Positions 54,150 to 64,000 of a stretch of 64,000 nt of DNA are shown here, one piece after another. The notes beneath the pieces are model-generated. The model saw only the letters and a list, made by a program, of their open reading frames with translations. It had not been told where the DNA came from and did not search any database. Source of the DNA: Symsagittifera roscoffensis (taxonomy: Eukaryota > Xenacoelomorpha > Acoela > Convolutidae); the NCBI RefSeq assembly GCF_963678635.1, contig NC_087069.1, positions 41,346,831-41,410,830 of the forward strand, in the 5' to 3' direction. Both the position numbers and the translations under genes were made by a program. Within the stretch, counting starts at the first letter, position 1; every line of letters starts with the position of its first letter.

Positions 54150-54239
54150 GGAAACTCGACAAAATTCCGTAAGTCTTCCACTCAAAACTTTCACTCACAA
54201 AATGTTGCAAATTTCAGCAAAATTTTCAAAACACAATCT

Positions 54240-54945
54240 AAAATGAAAGTTTAGAAGTGCAAGTCGTCCACTAAAGTGACACACGAGGTTAAGAGAAACA
54301 GGAACTATAACCATTGGCTCAAGGGCCAGGGACACTACATCTTGTGCCTTTGCACCTCAATCTGTCGGAGCCAATTCCGTTCACTCAAGAAATGGGACAT
54401 CGAGATCGTGTTCCATCTTAAAGGTTACCACCAAAATATCCCCCAATCTAGATATAAAATATGGTTAGAACTCAAGTAAACACCATTTGTTTCTTTGGAC
54501 AGCAGTGGACCTTTGATCCATTTATTAAATAATTTTATATGATATGAAGTTACAAATGTTGTGAGGAAGGCCCTCAATGGAGGGATATTAGTGACAAGAT
54601 TAGTGCAAGCTGTACACCTGAATATCCTATCGCTACCTGGTGCAAGTGCAAATCACTTTTACGACTACTTCCACCTGAAAGACCTGTTTGATACAATAAT
54701 CCTCTTCATTGGTGGTAACGAACTCTACCACTATACAACGCCAACTGATAGCCCTGGGCTTTTAGCAGCTGACAAAATTATCGAACTTGCGAACTTTTTG
54801 TCAACGAGCCAAGACTTTTTTTCTTGCAATTCCTGAACGTGACGAAAATAAAACTCAATCGAAAGGTGTCAACGACATTCATCATGCGACTAGTGAGCCA
54901 AAGCCGAGAAAGAACGTGTCAGTCAAGTTGAAGTAATTGATTTAC
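54240..54945 (+). pseudogene. SGNH hydrolase-like mobile-element ORF, frameshifted
   Basis: A plus-strand frame from about 54240 (HEVKRNRNYNHWLKGQGHYI, with clustered Cys in LCLCTSICRSQ) stops at 54478. After a second stop it resumes as GGILVTRLVQAVHLNILSLP, then GASANHFYDYF and DTIILFIGGNELYHY, which fits block III (GGNE in place of GxND) of SGNH hydrolases. A run of eight T near 54819 introduces a shift; the next frame continues FLAIPERDEN to a stop near 54934. It resembles ORF products of retroelements rather than a host gene. It lies in the first GC-richer DNA upstream of ASPM. Confidence 0.6.
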
Positions 54946-57083
54946 AAAGTTAATTCAAACGTTTTCGCAGATTTAGTGCATCATGAGGATTAAATTTTTT
55001 TTTACAATATTGACAGAACGATCAAAGATCTGAAAAATGAGAAACATGTCTAAAATGCTTTAACATTTTTTGACCAATCAACTTTAAACATTTGTAATTA
55101 CAAATAAATTACGTAATCATTAATAACCTCTTCCAGTAAACTTCTTAGATTTTTTAGTTTTTTGTTTTTTCATGGTTATAAATTTCGGTTTGGGATTATT
55201 TTTGATTCTGTCATGTTTCTTCACTTTTAGTCATGTTATATATAGACTATAACTTAAGTGTTAATTCCCGGCTCCTGAATTCATCGCGTGTTAATTCTCG
55301 GCCTCTACCTCCAAATATGCAAAGTATCTGGTGTGAGCAGCTTATGAGTTTTGGTTGTTTGTTCTTTAATCTGTGATTTCAGCAGAGCAGTACCTCCTAC
55401 CCCCTTATTACATTCTAACAAGTATTGCCCTACTGGCGAGTCCCCTTTGATGTGTTAATCGACCCTTGTGGCTAGATGTCGGACTCTGTAACATTCGCCC
55501 AAATATCACACAGCGACGGAGCGTAGAAAAAGTACCTATTAACGACTGGCAGACGTCAGTTACCTTAATTCTACTCGTTTTTCACCGTCTCGACCTTGCC
55601 AGTTGATTTTCTGGTCTGTCTAGGGCAAAGTAAAAAGTTACCATTTTTAGGCCATCAGTCAAACGACTTTTGATCAGCTTTCGTTTACATGCGAACACAA
55701 CCACATAGCTGAGTCTCGGATCCTCAGACTACGTGATTGTCATTAAAAACATGGCTCGAACAACCTATTTTAACATGTTTTTGTGTGACAGTTCTATATT
55801 AAATCCATTAGAGATGGATTGACCCTTTCCTTTTTCTAGCTACTCATGCTCTGAAATATTAAATAATAACGGTGTTAATTAAGATCTATGACATTATAGC
55901 AGCTATATAGTCAGTCTACACAGTCCCTTCACATAGACCGTCTCTGGGGGACCAAGCCTCCGCTCCCGTGATATTCTTGAGATAACACTCTTATCTCCTA
56001 TATTTCGTGTCCCGGGAGGGTTCCGTGGTATATTTCTTCCCCCACTGAAGCCTCCTTCTCCACAAAAATCCGTCGCTAAGGTTCTTATCGTGTGTTATTG
56101 CCACGATAAGAGGCTTCGTAATTTTCTTGCTCGACTGTTCTTCACAATCTCTATCGTGGTTCTGTTTTTCGTCTTTTTATTCAAAATGGCCGTCTTTTTT
56201 CTATTTCTCAGAAATGTTCTTCTTCCAATCGAAATTTTAAAATAAAAAAAATTCTAGAACATTCTGGCCCTCCGTCGCAACACTTTTTTGTTCATAAGGC
56301 CTTTTGTCACTCTTTTTTATGTCGCCGGAAGGTTGTGCTGTGTCATCTGGCAGAATGGCACATACTCCCCGGACAAGTCCCTATTGATCGCATAACACCG
56401 AATTATCGTCAAGTAGTTATCCAGTTTTCTTACAAATCGCATAAGAAATTGAAATTTATCTACCACACCTCAACTCACTACGTGTTCACAAATGGCATCG
56501 TACTACATCTCACTGCCTTTCAACATTTTCACAAAATTTGCACCATGAGGAGTGTCCTAGGTAAAATTTCTTTTCTGACTACTTACGTCATCTCGCCATA
56601 AAACTTCTTTTCGCCTCTGATTAAAAAGTGGGACGTGGCACGGCCACGCACCCGTTAAAATTAACTTAACTTCACTCACCAAGTATAATCAGTCATCTAT
56701 GCGGTCCTTTCAATATTAAAACTAAGAAACTCTGTGGCTAGGAAAGTTCTTGAGTTACCCACCCTTCTCGAGCGAGTTTACTCAAACTTACCATGTCGCC
56801 ACACAGTGAATTTGTGTCTTACACAGGTTAAAAACTTCAGTCGTGAATAAATCGGTAAATATACTCACCTATGTTCCTTATATACATACATAGATAGTAG
56901 TAACTAAAATCAATAATTTCAACAATTTTAACAATTGCAACATTTTCAAAGTTTGGTCTGACCAAACTAGATCAAAACAAAAAATTTCACAAGTTCAATA
57001 ATCAAAACTTGGTTGATTGGTTTAAGTTTTAGCACACAAATACAATCAAGTTTTTTCTCCCTCTCTTCTCTTCTTTGGTCATC
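54946..57083. other. non-coding flank of the giant ORF
   Basis: GC content is visibly intermediate. It contains duplicated gtgttaattc(c/t)cggc phrases (55260-55305), a 9-bp hairpin cttatcgtg/cacgataag (56084-56110), and on the minus strand a TATA-like gtatataagg followed by a good donor-like aggtgagta near 56865-56890. It could be a long 3' untranslated or terminal-repeat region of the element carrying the giant ORF. No second copy lies in the window, so an LTR cannot be shown. Confidence 0.4.
56084..56110. repeat. perfect 9-bp stem-loop
   Basis: cttatcgtg, nine-base loop, cacgataag. No known regulatory hairpin matches. Confidence 0.8.
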
Positions 57084-57089
57084 TTTATT
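57084..57089 (-). terminator. AATAAA polyadenylation signal overlapping the giant ORF stop
   Basis: On the minus strand gatggaataaagatg places the TAA stop inside a perfect AATAAA. This would give a very short 3' untranslated region if used. That the signal is used is inference. Confidence 0.4.
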
Positions 57090-60000
57090 CCATCATTTCT
57101 CCATCCTGATGTTCAGCGTCACTGTCTTCCAGGACTTTCTCTAACATGTCCAGAGAGTTGCGGGCCGTGCCCCAACCCTCCTGTTCCAGCAGCCTCGGTT
57201 TGCAACAAGGTAGCAAGTCCACATTCACCTTCTGCTCCCGGTTCCTGCAAAAGCTGTTGTGAAGACATAGGCTCACGTTTCGTTCTAGGTCAGCTCTTAA
57301 GACCTCTTTCTTCTCCTCTTCAGTAACACAAGGCGTTCCAGCTACCCGCTTTACCGCTGTGGTGACCGCGTTTCTGTGCGTCAAGAATGCTCGTTTATAG
57401 GCTCCTGGTCCTATATCTAGCTGGAAAGATTGATAGGCTTCCGTGTTCTTTGACATGTGACGCTTCGCGCGTTCGTACATCCAAGATGTCATCACTGCAC
57501 GGAACCAAGGCATCAATCTTTGCCTTGACCATATTTTTTCAATGGCTTTAGGTATCCTCAGAACCTTGCAGGTGGTTCTGAAAAGATCCAATTCATGACT
57601 CATATTCGCGTTGATCAACTGCTCAGGAGTCGGCACGGCCGTCTCCTGCTGACTTGTGTCCGCGTTAGCCTCCAACCATCTCACTGCTAGCATGGCGCTA
57701 ACCACCACCATTGCCACTTGTTGATTCTGATCGGGCAACCCCGTGGAGTACAATTCCTCCACGTCCCATACTAGGATCAGATTCCCGCGTTTGGGGTACC
57801 ACAACGTCTGCGCCAAGCAGTGGCAAGGATACTCCCCATGGGTTCTCACTATGTTCCTTCGGGTCCGATACCCTGAGGCTCCCAGCAACTGTTCCACTTC
57901 CATCAGAATTCTATGTAAATCGTCTTTCTCTTCTATGGTAGGGAATTCAGTGGGTAACGCTCCACTCGCTTTCTGTTTCTGGAACTCACTCACGTTACCT
58001 TCGTTCAGTCTCATGAGCTCTTCACCCACAACGTCTTGCAACTCGCCTTCGGATCTCTTCGGGACTGCCCGAAAGATCTTTGCCAACAAGTCATATGACC
58101 TTTCTGACATTCTGGCCAACCTCACGCACTTTGGCACAGAGAAAAGTTGGTCAACCAACACTTGTTGCGTCCTCGCATCCATTACCACCATGTGCGTAGG
58201 ATACTTGCTATTACAATATGGCGCGGAGCTTGAACCCACCATATATTTTGAACCAGTAGGTCTGTGATAGGCTTCACTATCCTTCAGATTCATTTCATTT
58301 TCTAGAGCTTCTCGCCAGCCTCCAATCTTCTGCTCTGTCTGCAATGCTCCAGGGAATATTTCCACGCTGAGGGACGTCACTAGCTCATGGGCACGCTCCA
58401 GGCGCTCGAGCGATTCTATCGAACTCGTCATGCTACAAAATCCCAAGGCTGTGATCAGGTTTACGTCCGTCACCCCATGGCAGTCCGCGACCAACTCCAT
58501 GGCACTCTTATCTGACATGCTCAATCTCCCGTACAGTCGTGCCAGTTGTCGATGCTGCTCGCTCAGCGTAATCAGGCAGTGTCCCAGGTTATAAACATGT
58601 CCTTCCATCCCACTGTGTTGAGCCAAGCATGTGCCTTGCTTCAACCAATTACTCGGTGTACCTTCCTCGGACAGCTCCGTGGACGGGTTGCTCTTCCTCT
58701 TCGTCAATTTCATGGCCAGCAGGTGATGTATCATGGCCAGATCATGTAAACTCGCATCATCATCCCGGTCTAACATGATATCCGCGGTCTTGTCCCAGAT
58801 TAAGCCTGCGTTAGGATGGGGACACCAGGAAGGCTTCATGAGTTCCCACATCACTACTAGACTGGTTTTCAAGGGACCGTCCCAAGAACCACAATCAAAA
58901 CTCACTTGCCCTTTTAGCTCGGGAATCGAGGGTTCGACCACTCGTTCTTCCAAAATAATTCCCAGCTTGGGTTGTTCCACCATCAGCATTCCGATTTCCT
59001 TAATTCGTTCAACCCAGAAGTTGAGCACTGTGACTTGCTCATAGTCGAAGTACGCTTCCCTGGCTTCTTCGTTCACGAAGGGATTATACGCCATCCCCGG
59101 TATGCCAGACACATATTGGAACGACTTCAGTTTCCCTAGTGTTGCAAACTCTTTTTGTCCTCTGACCGCTTCAATCAACTCTCGGCTCACTTTCAATTCT
59201 TTGTTGGAGTATCTTCTCACCTCTTCCAACTTGCGATAGCTTTCCATATCATTCGACTCCTTGCTTGGCACGGTCAATGGCATGTCCTGATATAGCTCTA
59301 GGAGTGCCCTAAGGAAGTTGCTTTCACAATCAACTCCCTTTTGCCGAATGATCTTTATACATTCTCCCAACACAGGAGTGGGGATACGATCCACCACGAA
59401 CCTGACAAAGCAAAGGGCATCCTTACGCTTAGCCCATGCTATCGCTGAATCGTCTTTCGAAATCAATGCTTGTAGAGCTTCCAACAATTCTAGCTCTTGT
59501 TCTCGTGATCTCGAATCATTACTGGCTTCATACTCCGCCTTTTTGATGCCCATCAGGCACCAAGCCAACCGTACTTGCAGATCAGTTCTCACGCAAGGAT
59601 GAGCCAGGTATGCTGCTAACTTCGCAGGTGCATTCATCGTCTCATCGAAGTATTTCTGGAGGGCCGCCCTCCAAGAAATCTCTAGCAGTTTTTCCAATCC
59701 AATTTCATTCGCTTCTGATGACATCACTGTGCCATACTCTCTTCGATTGAAGTTAGAGTTCTCCGTAAGCCCTTTCAGATATTCTTGCATGGCTCGCTTC
59801 TCGCTCCAAGCCATCAGGTGCCCTCTCGCGGAGTTCCTCGCTTTCAACATCTCCACATAACCCCCTGCCGGATCTCCCATGTGGACCGATTCCGGCACAG
59901 TTATTCGACTGTACTCGACCACGTCGAGCTGTCCTTCCAGTTTCAACTTGGCCATGTTGATTCGCGAGGGCCTATAATCTTCAAGTCCTCCAGATCCACA

Positions 60001-63000
60001 TTGACTGATGATTTCCATTTCTAACTTAGTGTCCGCCAGGGTTCGCGCCGTCTTCTTCGATCTAGTGGCGGTTACGGTCAGACCTGCCAAGAGCATAGGG
60101 GGTATCAGATTCTCTTTTTCTCCCCCTGTCAGCGTTGCGCTATCTCCTTGCCCGCTCTCGCCTGAACGACCTGCGCTCGTTAAAGAGGTCACCACTGCGC
60201 TGGCTCTCGACTTCACCACTCTCGGGTTCATGGCTCGACTTCCTGTTTTCCCTTTTAGTCGCTTCAGCCCTTTCCTGGCTCGTCTGACAGGTAATTTCTT
60301 TGCAACATGCTGATCATCGGCACTGTCTTCTGTTACTGACTCGGTCAGAACATCCGACTCCATGGAGCTCACTATTTTCTCCAGGACCTCACGCATGATG
60401 GGTTGGTTCAATCCCACCTTCATTATGGACTGCGTCCCATATCGCCTTATCACGTCCCATGATTTCTCCATAAAATTCACTCGGCTCCAGATTGCTCCTA
60501 TCTTGCCTTCCAGCTCCATTTGATATCTTTCCCATTCCTCTTCTGCTAACGTGCTGAGAAACGATATCTTCATCGACTCTTCGATTTTCCTCCTCCTCGG
60601 TGATTCATGAAGCAGTTTCTGCGGATCCCTGCTTCGGCACTCTCTAGCCTGGCTTATTGGGTCTATCGGAGATAGATCGGCCGACGCCTCCTTTGTAGGA
60701 GACATGAAGGACGATGGTGCCATCAACAATAAACTCCCATCGACTTCCCCATCGTCGTCTTCACTGAACCGGTATTCTAGCAAGTCCCTTTCCAACGCTC
60801 CTAGATCGGTCTCTCCCGGTTTCTCCGTCTTACTTCCGGTCCCGTCATCGTTATCGTCCTGATCCATCAATTCATCGTCGTCCGTGTCAGGTCTCGGCTT
60901 AGGTCCCGAGGGTCCTTGTCGTGCGTTCACGCCCGAATCCGGCCGAGCCGGTACGGCCATGTCTCCTGCGTGATAAAACAATTCATCATCGACCAGGAAT
61001 TCTACCAACTCCTCGCCATGCGGGGCCAGGTCTTCTATCGTTATATATGAGCCTCCTCTGCTCTCTCTTGCCACCTCCAGCATCACTACTTTCGCTTCTC
61101 CTGACCACTTCAGTCTCGATAAGTCATCCGCGGAAGAATACACTTCGTTCCACGTTTCAGCCGAGACCTCTGGTCTCCTGGAGGGCAGTGCCTTGATCTT
61201 TTTCCTGCTCCAGGCATCGGGGCATGAGAAGTCAAACGTATGCGCGGCGGCAGCGTTCCAGCTGATGAAGCGCGGCTCCATCCCTCCACTCCACTTCAAC
61301 ATTCTCTTCTCTGCGTCACGAGCTGCTCCGATACGAGGGGCAATGATGGGAGATGTGACTCCCAACAACATCCTCCTTATCGGTGGATATCGAGGGCATT
61401 GGTCCGGCAGCGGCCTGGACCCAGGAAGCCATGTTTGTTGATTCTCTTTCGCGTGGGCATAGGCTCCTGGCAATTGAGGTACTCCCACAGCCTCTCCCGT
61501 ATCTTTCACCACTGGTCTCAAATTCCAAAGTTTTGGGTTAAACTGGATGTGGGACAGATCCTCACGGCCCATTCGGCATTTGAAGTGGTTGTTGAAGTCC
61601 ATCAACACCCAGCCTGGCTCTGCTATTCTTCCGAACAGCCTATCGTCGCTAGCCAGTTTTCTCAGTTCACTCTGCTCTACCCAATTCAGCACGGAACAAT
61701 CCACTACTGAGACCAGGTTGACGTATAACACTGAATTCCTGTACGCTTTAACTTGCACATCCGGGAACGCAAAAGACATCACCGGTCCATACACCACTGT
61801 GACGAATTCCCTCAGTCCGTGGACCAGAGCCAACGGATCAATCCGCATCATGACAGCCAAGTCCGTTGGTAAGGGCATGCCACAATACTGCTTGCATTCG
61901 CCTGCGTTCGTCGCCACCTTGTCTTCTCCCATGACGCTTCTGTTCTGTTGCAAGAGGTATTGAAGCAGGAGAGTCCTCCAGTCTTTCATCATCTTGAGCG
62001 AGGCGGTTTCCAACTGTGCATTGAACTCACGACTGGGTCCCTGTAGTTGTTCAGGGTAACGCAACAGCACAAGCAAGTCTCCCAGTCGACCGTAGGTCAT
62101 GGCAATCAGAGTCAGGAGTCCATCCAATCTCAAATCTGCCAATGCTTGGGTAAAGAGGTTTGCCGGTCCTTTCACAAAGTTTTCATGACCAAATGTCACG
62201 TATAAGGCTAGCACCAGGCCAATCGACAACTTCCTGATGTCTTTGACGAAACTCGCGATCAGGTTCCTAGATGCCTTCGGATAGCATGTCGATAGGAAAG
62301 ATGGCGTCCATCCCACTCCCATTCCTCCCAAGATAGCATCTGATCGTTCATACTGTGCCTTCGTGGCCAGCACGTCAGCTTGGAACTTGTCCAGCGACAT
62401 CGTGTTTACGTCTTGCATCAGTTTCAACATCTTGCCTCCAGCCAACTCCCGGGCATCAAATAGATTCTTCAGATACACGTGTATTTCTTTAATTATTGCC
62501 GGCGCATGCTCAAACGCGTCCTCACCCAAGGTGCACAGCCTTGGTGACAGATACAACCATATGTTGTTGTGCGGCTTCGTACGCAAAGCCATTGCCATGA
62601 GGTCCTCCTCCGCTGACGTCATGTTCTTTCTGATCATCCTTCCCTGCTCATTCTCTGCATGATCCATCTGTCTGAACCAGAGATCATCAGCCACCTGCTG
62701 TACTAACAGATGATCGTCATCTACCCCTGGTCTTAACTTCAGTAATCTGGCGAAGTTGGACAGCTCCAACCCCAGAACTTCATCTAGCACCAACCGAGTT
62801 GTGCTACAATCTCTGAGCCCCTGTATGGCATTCGAAATGTCAGCCCAAACGGCGGGAAGCTCAGATCGGGACGGATAGTAATTGTCCGGGTCCACTACTC
62901 TGTTCGGGACAGGAATTATCACGTTAAATATCCCCTCTGCTATCGTTGTGACCATTGTGTACACAAATTGAAGGGGTTCTGGCAACGCAGCGTAGCCTGG

Positions 63001-64000
63001 TGACAATACAAAGACCACCTTCACCACATTCATGGTGAAGCGTTGTCTTGCTGCTGCCTCTACCTCGGCCATCGCCGAGAGCAGTGTCATTATCGCCTCC
63101 CCTATAACCTCGTTACTCGGGATCGACCCATCCGTCAGACGTGACAATAAGCCTCTGCTTTGTAGATGATCATTTGAGCCTGCAACCACTATCACCTGCG
63201 GCTCCATGCTGACCACCCTTCGTACACTTATCATCATGCCTATCGCCTGTCCCCAGTCCAGTTTAGGCGCCGTCAAGAAGATCACATCGGGCCAAAAGAG
63301 AGAACGGGGCGTGTAGAGATAATCGGAGCCGGCCACAATCAGATATTTTGCAGCCTTCATGTCCAAGGGATCATAAGCTGCAAAAAGGCCATCGCCTACT
63401 GGGTCCTTCAGATTCCCATATCTCTTATCGTCTCCAACCACTGTTATAGTTCGGGGGTAGTCCCTCGAATACTCGCCAGGCGTCTGACCGGGTGGTTTAG
63501 CAAATTGTCTGTACATCTTGTGATGCTTGTTGTTGGGCTTGTTCTCCGTCTGGAATTTGCCCTTGCGAGCAGGTGGTGTCCTTTCCCGGGTCCTATCTCG
63601 AACGTCGGTGAGTGACCGGGTGTTTAGAGGTCCAAAGGTATTGTCATGAGGTAATCCATCCAGGTCTACATGTCGGAGTGAGGTCGATGAGCTGAATTTC
63701 TCCTGCTCTGCTAGCAGCCAATCCACGCCCGGTATCCGATAAAGTCGCGACACTGTGGGACTTTCTCCGCCAGTCATTCTCATTGCATCCTCCCGACACG
63801 TCAAGGTATTCATGTTCAACTTCGCCGACATGTCCGTCTTATACTGACCCCAATGACTAGGATCTGATCTATTCCAAAGCAGCCTGCTGCCTGATTCGAT
63901 TCCCTCCGCTGGCACGGTACTTGCAGACGGTCCTGCTGTCGAAGCAGGATTTGTCGTGGCAGGCGAATCGTTCCTCCTAGACGCGGTCTGGGAGTTATTC
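57085..64000 (-). CDS. giant intronless ORF, at least 2,304 residues, SGNH-like N-terminal region, 5' end outside window
   Basis: The minus strand is open from the window edge to TAA at 57085-57087 with no stop, and codon usage is far more GC-rich than any other gene here. From the edge: a Ser/Thr/Pro-rich disordered stretch, then (62830-63460) an alpha/beta region with SGNH-like blocks: TITVVGDDKRYGN (block I position), QVIVVAGSNDHLQSRG (GxND-like) and NYYPSRSELPAVWADI (block V position, His replaced). A long helical part follows, then acidic DTDDDELMDQDDNDD (near 60870), basic KKLPVRRARKGLKRLKGK (near 60260), and a Cys/His-containing C-terminus (SLCLHNSFCRNREQ). I see no reverse transcriptase, integrase, helicase or protease motifs. 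I cannot name the family. Intronless giant frames with SGNH domains suggest a mobile element product. Confidence 0.8.
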   Translation of the reverse strand, partial: NNSQTASRRNDSPATTNPASTAGPSASTVPAEGIESGSRLLWNRSDPSHWGQYKTDMSAKLNMNTLTCREDAMRMTGGESPTVSRLYRIPGVDWLLAEQEKFSSSTSLRHVDLDGLPHDNTFGPLNTRSLTDVRDRTRERTPPARKGKFQTENKPNNKHHKMYRQFAKPPGQTPGEYSRDYPRTITVVGDDKRYGNLKDPVGDGLFAAYDPLDMKAAKYLIVAGSDYLYTPRSLFWPDVIFLTAPKLDWGQAIGMMISVRRVVSMEPQVIVVAGSNDHLQSRGLLSRLTDGSIPSNEVIGEAIMTLLSAMAEVEAAARQRFTMNVVKVVFVLSPGYAALPEPLQFVYTMVTTIAEGIFNVIIPVPNRVVDPDNYYPSRSELPAVWADISNAIQGLRDCSTTRLVLDEVLGLELSNFARLLKLRPGVDDDHLLVQQVADDLWFRQMDHAENEQGRMIRKNMTSAEEDLMAMALRTKPHNNIWLYLSPRLCTLGEDAFEHAPAIIKEIHVYLKNLFDARELAGGKMLKLMQDVNTMSLDKFQADVLATKAQYERSDAILGGMGVGWTPSFLSTCYPKASRNLIASFVKDIRKLSIGLVLALYVTFGHENFVKGPANLFTQALADLRLDGLLTLIAMTYGRLGDLLVLLRYPEQLQGPSREFNAQLETASLKMMKDWRTLLLQYLLQQNRSVMGEDKVATNAGECKQYCGMPLPTDLAVMMRIDPLALVHGLREFVTVVYGPVMSFAFPDVQVKAYRNSVLYVNLVSVVDCSVLNWVEQSELRKLASDDRLFGRIAEPGWVLMDFNNHFKCRMGREDLSHIQFNPKLWNLRPVVKDTGEAVGVPQLPGAYAHAKENQQTWLPGSRPLPDQCPRYPPIRRMLLGVTSPIIAPRIGAARDAEKRMLKWSGGMEPRFISWNAAAAHTFDFSCPDAWSRKKIKALPSRRPEVSAETWNEVYSSADDLSRLKWSGEAKVVMLEVARESRGGSYITIEDLAPHGEELVEFLVDDELFYHAGDMAVPARPDSGVNARQGPSGPKPRPDTDDDELMDQDDNDDGTGSKTEKPGETDLGALERDLLEYRFSEDDDGEVDGSLLLMAPSSFMSPTKEASADLSPIDPISQARECRSRDPQKLLHESPRRRKIEESMKISFLSTLAEEEWERYQMELEGKIGAIWSRVNFMEKSWDVIRRYGTQSIMKVGLNQPIMREVLEKIVSSMESDVLTESVTEDSADDQHVAKKLPVRRARKGLKRLKGKTGSRAMNPRVVKSRASAVVTSLTSAGRSGESGQGDSATLTGGEKENLIPPMLLAGLTVTATRSKKTARTLADTKLEMEIISQCGSGGLEDYRPSRINMAKLKLEGQLDVVEYSRITVPESVHMGDPAGGYVEMLKARNSARGHLMAWSEKRAMQEYLKGLTENSNFNRREYGTVMSSEANEIGLEKLLEISWRAALQKYFDETMNAPAKLAAYLAHPCVRTDLQVRLAWCLMGIKKAEYEASNDSRSREQELELLEALQALISKDDSAIAWAKRKDALCFVRFVVDRIPTPVLGECIKIIRQKGVDCESNFLRALLELYQDMPLTVPSKESNDMESYRKLEEVRRYSNKELKVSRELIEAVRGQKEFATLGKLKSFQYVSGIPGMAYNPFVNEEAREAYFDYEQVTVLNFWVERIKEIGMLMVEQPKLGIILEERVVEPSIPELKGQVSFDCGSWDGPLKTSLVVMWELMKPSWCPHPNAGLIWDKTADIMLDRDDDASLHDLAMIHHLLAMKLTKRKSNPSTELSEEGTPSNWLKQGTCLAQHSGMEGHVYNLGHCLITLSEQHRQLARLYGRLSMSDKSAMELVADCHGVTDVNLITALGFCSMTSSIESLERLERAHELVTSLSVEIFPGALQTEQKIGGWREALENEMNLKDSEAYHRPTGSKYMVGSSSAPYCNSKYPTHMVVMDARTQQVLVDQLFSVPKCVRLARMSERSYDLLAKIFRAVPKRSEGELQDVVGEELMRLNEGNVSEFQKQKASGALPTEFPTIEEKDDLHRILMEVEQLLGASGYRTRRNIVRTHGEYPCHCLAQTLWYPKRGNLILVWDVEELYSTGLPDQNQQVAMVVVSAMLAVRWLEANADTSQQETAVPTPEQLINANMSHELDLFRTTCKVLRIPKAIEKIWSRQRLMPWFRAVMTSWMYERAKRHMSKNTEAYQSFQLDIGPGAYKRAFLTHRNAVTTAVKRVAGTPCVTEEEKKEVLRADLERNVSLCLHNSFCRNREQKVNVDLLPCCKPRLLEQEGWGTARNSLDMLEKVLEDSDAEHQDGEMME

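Noticed and set aside
57085-63915. Many plus-strand frames of 60-170 codons opposite the giant ORF
   Set aside because: They are antisense shadows in a GC-richer coding stretch, without starts in context or family resemblance.
57085-64000. Retroviral or LINE polyprotein
   Set aside because: I read the whole translation for YxDD, DKAFD-type, integrase zinc finger and aspartic protease motifs and found none.

Overview
This is animal nuclear DNA from an invertebrate. Most of it is AT-rich, coding regions are split by canonical GT-AG introns, one conserved metazoan gene (ASPM) is almost fully readable, and the rest is dominated by non-autonomous repeats: hairpin MITE-like elements, tRNA-derived SINE pieces and LINE remains. 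I cannot name the species. A genome swollen by SINEs and MITEs would suit several lineages, for example a large-genome tunicate or a cnidarian, but that is a guess.

Layout. 1.7-3.9 kb (minus): the last two exons of an unrecognised helical protein, with an intact 1.06-kb hairpin element in the intron between them. 5.0-9.7 kb: two foldback elements around a badly decayed LINE whose SGNH-esterase and reverse-transcriptase motifs can still be read. 9.7-12 kb (minus): the 5' part of a TTC38-like gene whose upstream segment has been duplicated. 12-30 kb: almost pure repeat. It holds hairpin-family arms, three copies of a second MITE rich in TCAGATCTGA, a decayed 3-kb satellite bracketed by direct repeats, SINE heads, and one broken minus-strand gene for a probable secreted or membrane protein (19.6-21.2 kb).

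30.0-54.15 kb (minus) is ASPM, the spindle-pole protein of mitosis and meiosis. I reconstruct eight coding exons whose phases all agree, giving 1,741 codons plus stop. The order is an ASH domain, a disordered segment carrying ten 47-residue repeats, about 16 IQ motifs, and the C-terminal helical repeat domain. No calponin-homology domains are visible, which is unusual. Two introns host other genes: an antisense CR1/L2-like LINE with an SGNH ORF1 and an endonuclease/reverse-transcriptase ORF2 (35.0-39.85 kb), and a small secreted cysteine-rich protein (46.7-47.5 kb). The intron with the secreted protein also holds a 1.56-kb tandem duplication (47.7-50.8 kb).

54.2-64 kb is a different, visibly GC-richer block starting about 100 bp upstream of the ASPM start codon. 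It has a frameshifted SGNH-like fragment (plus strand), 2 kb of non-coding DNA, and then a single uninterrupted minus-strand frame of at least 2,304 codons running off the window edge. Its N-terminal part looks like an SGNH-hydrolase fold; nothing else in it is recognised. This giant ORF is the best candidate here for something undescribed. SGNH-like domains occur four times in the window, each time in mobile or mobile-looking DNA.
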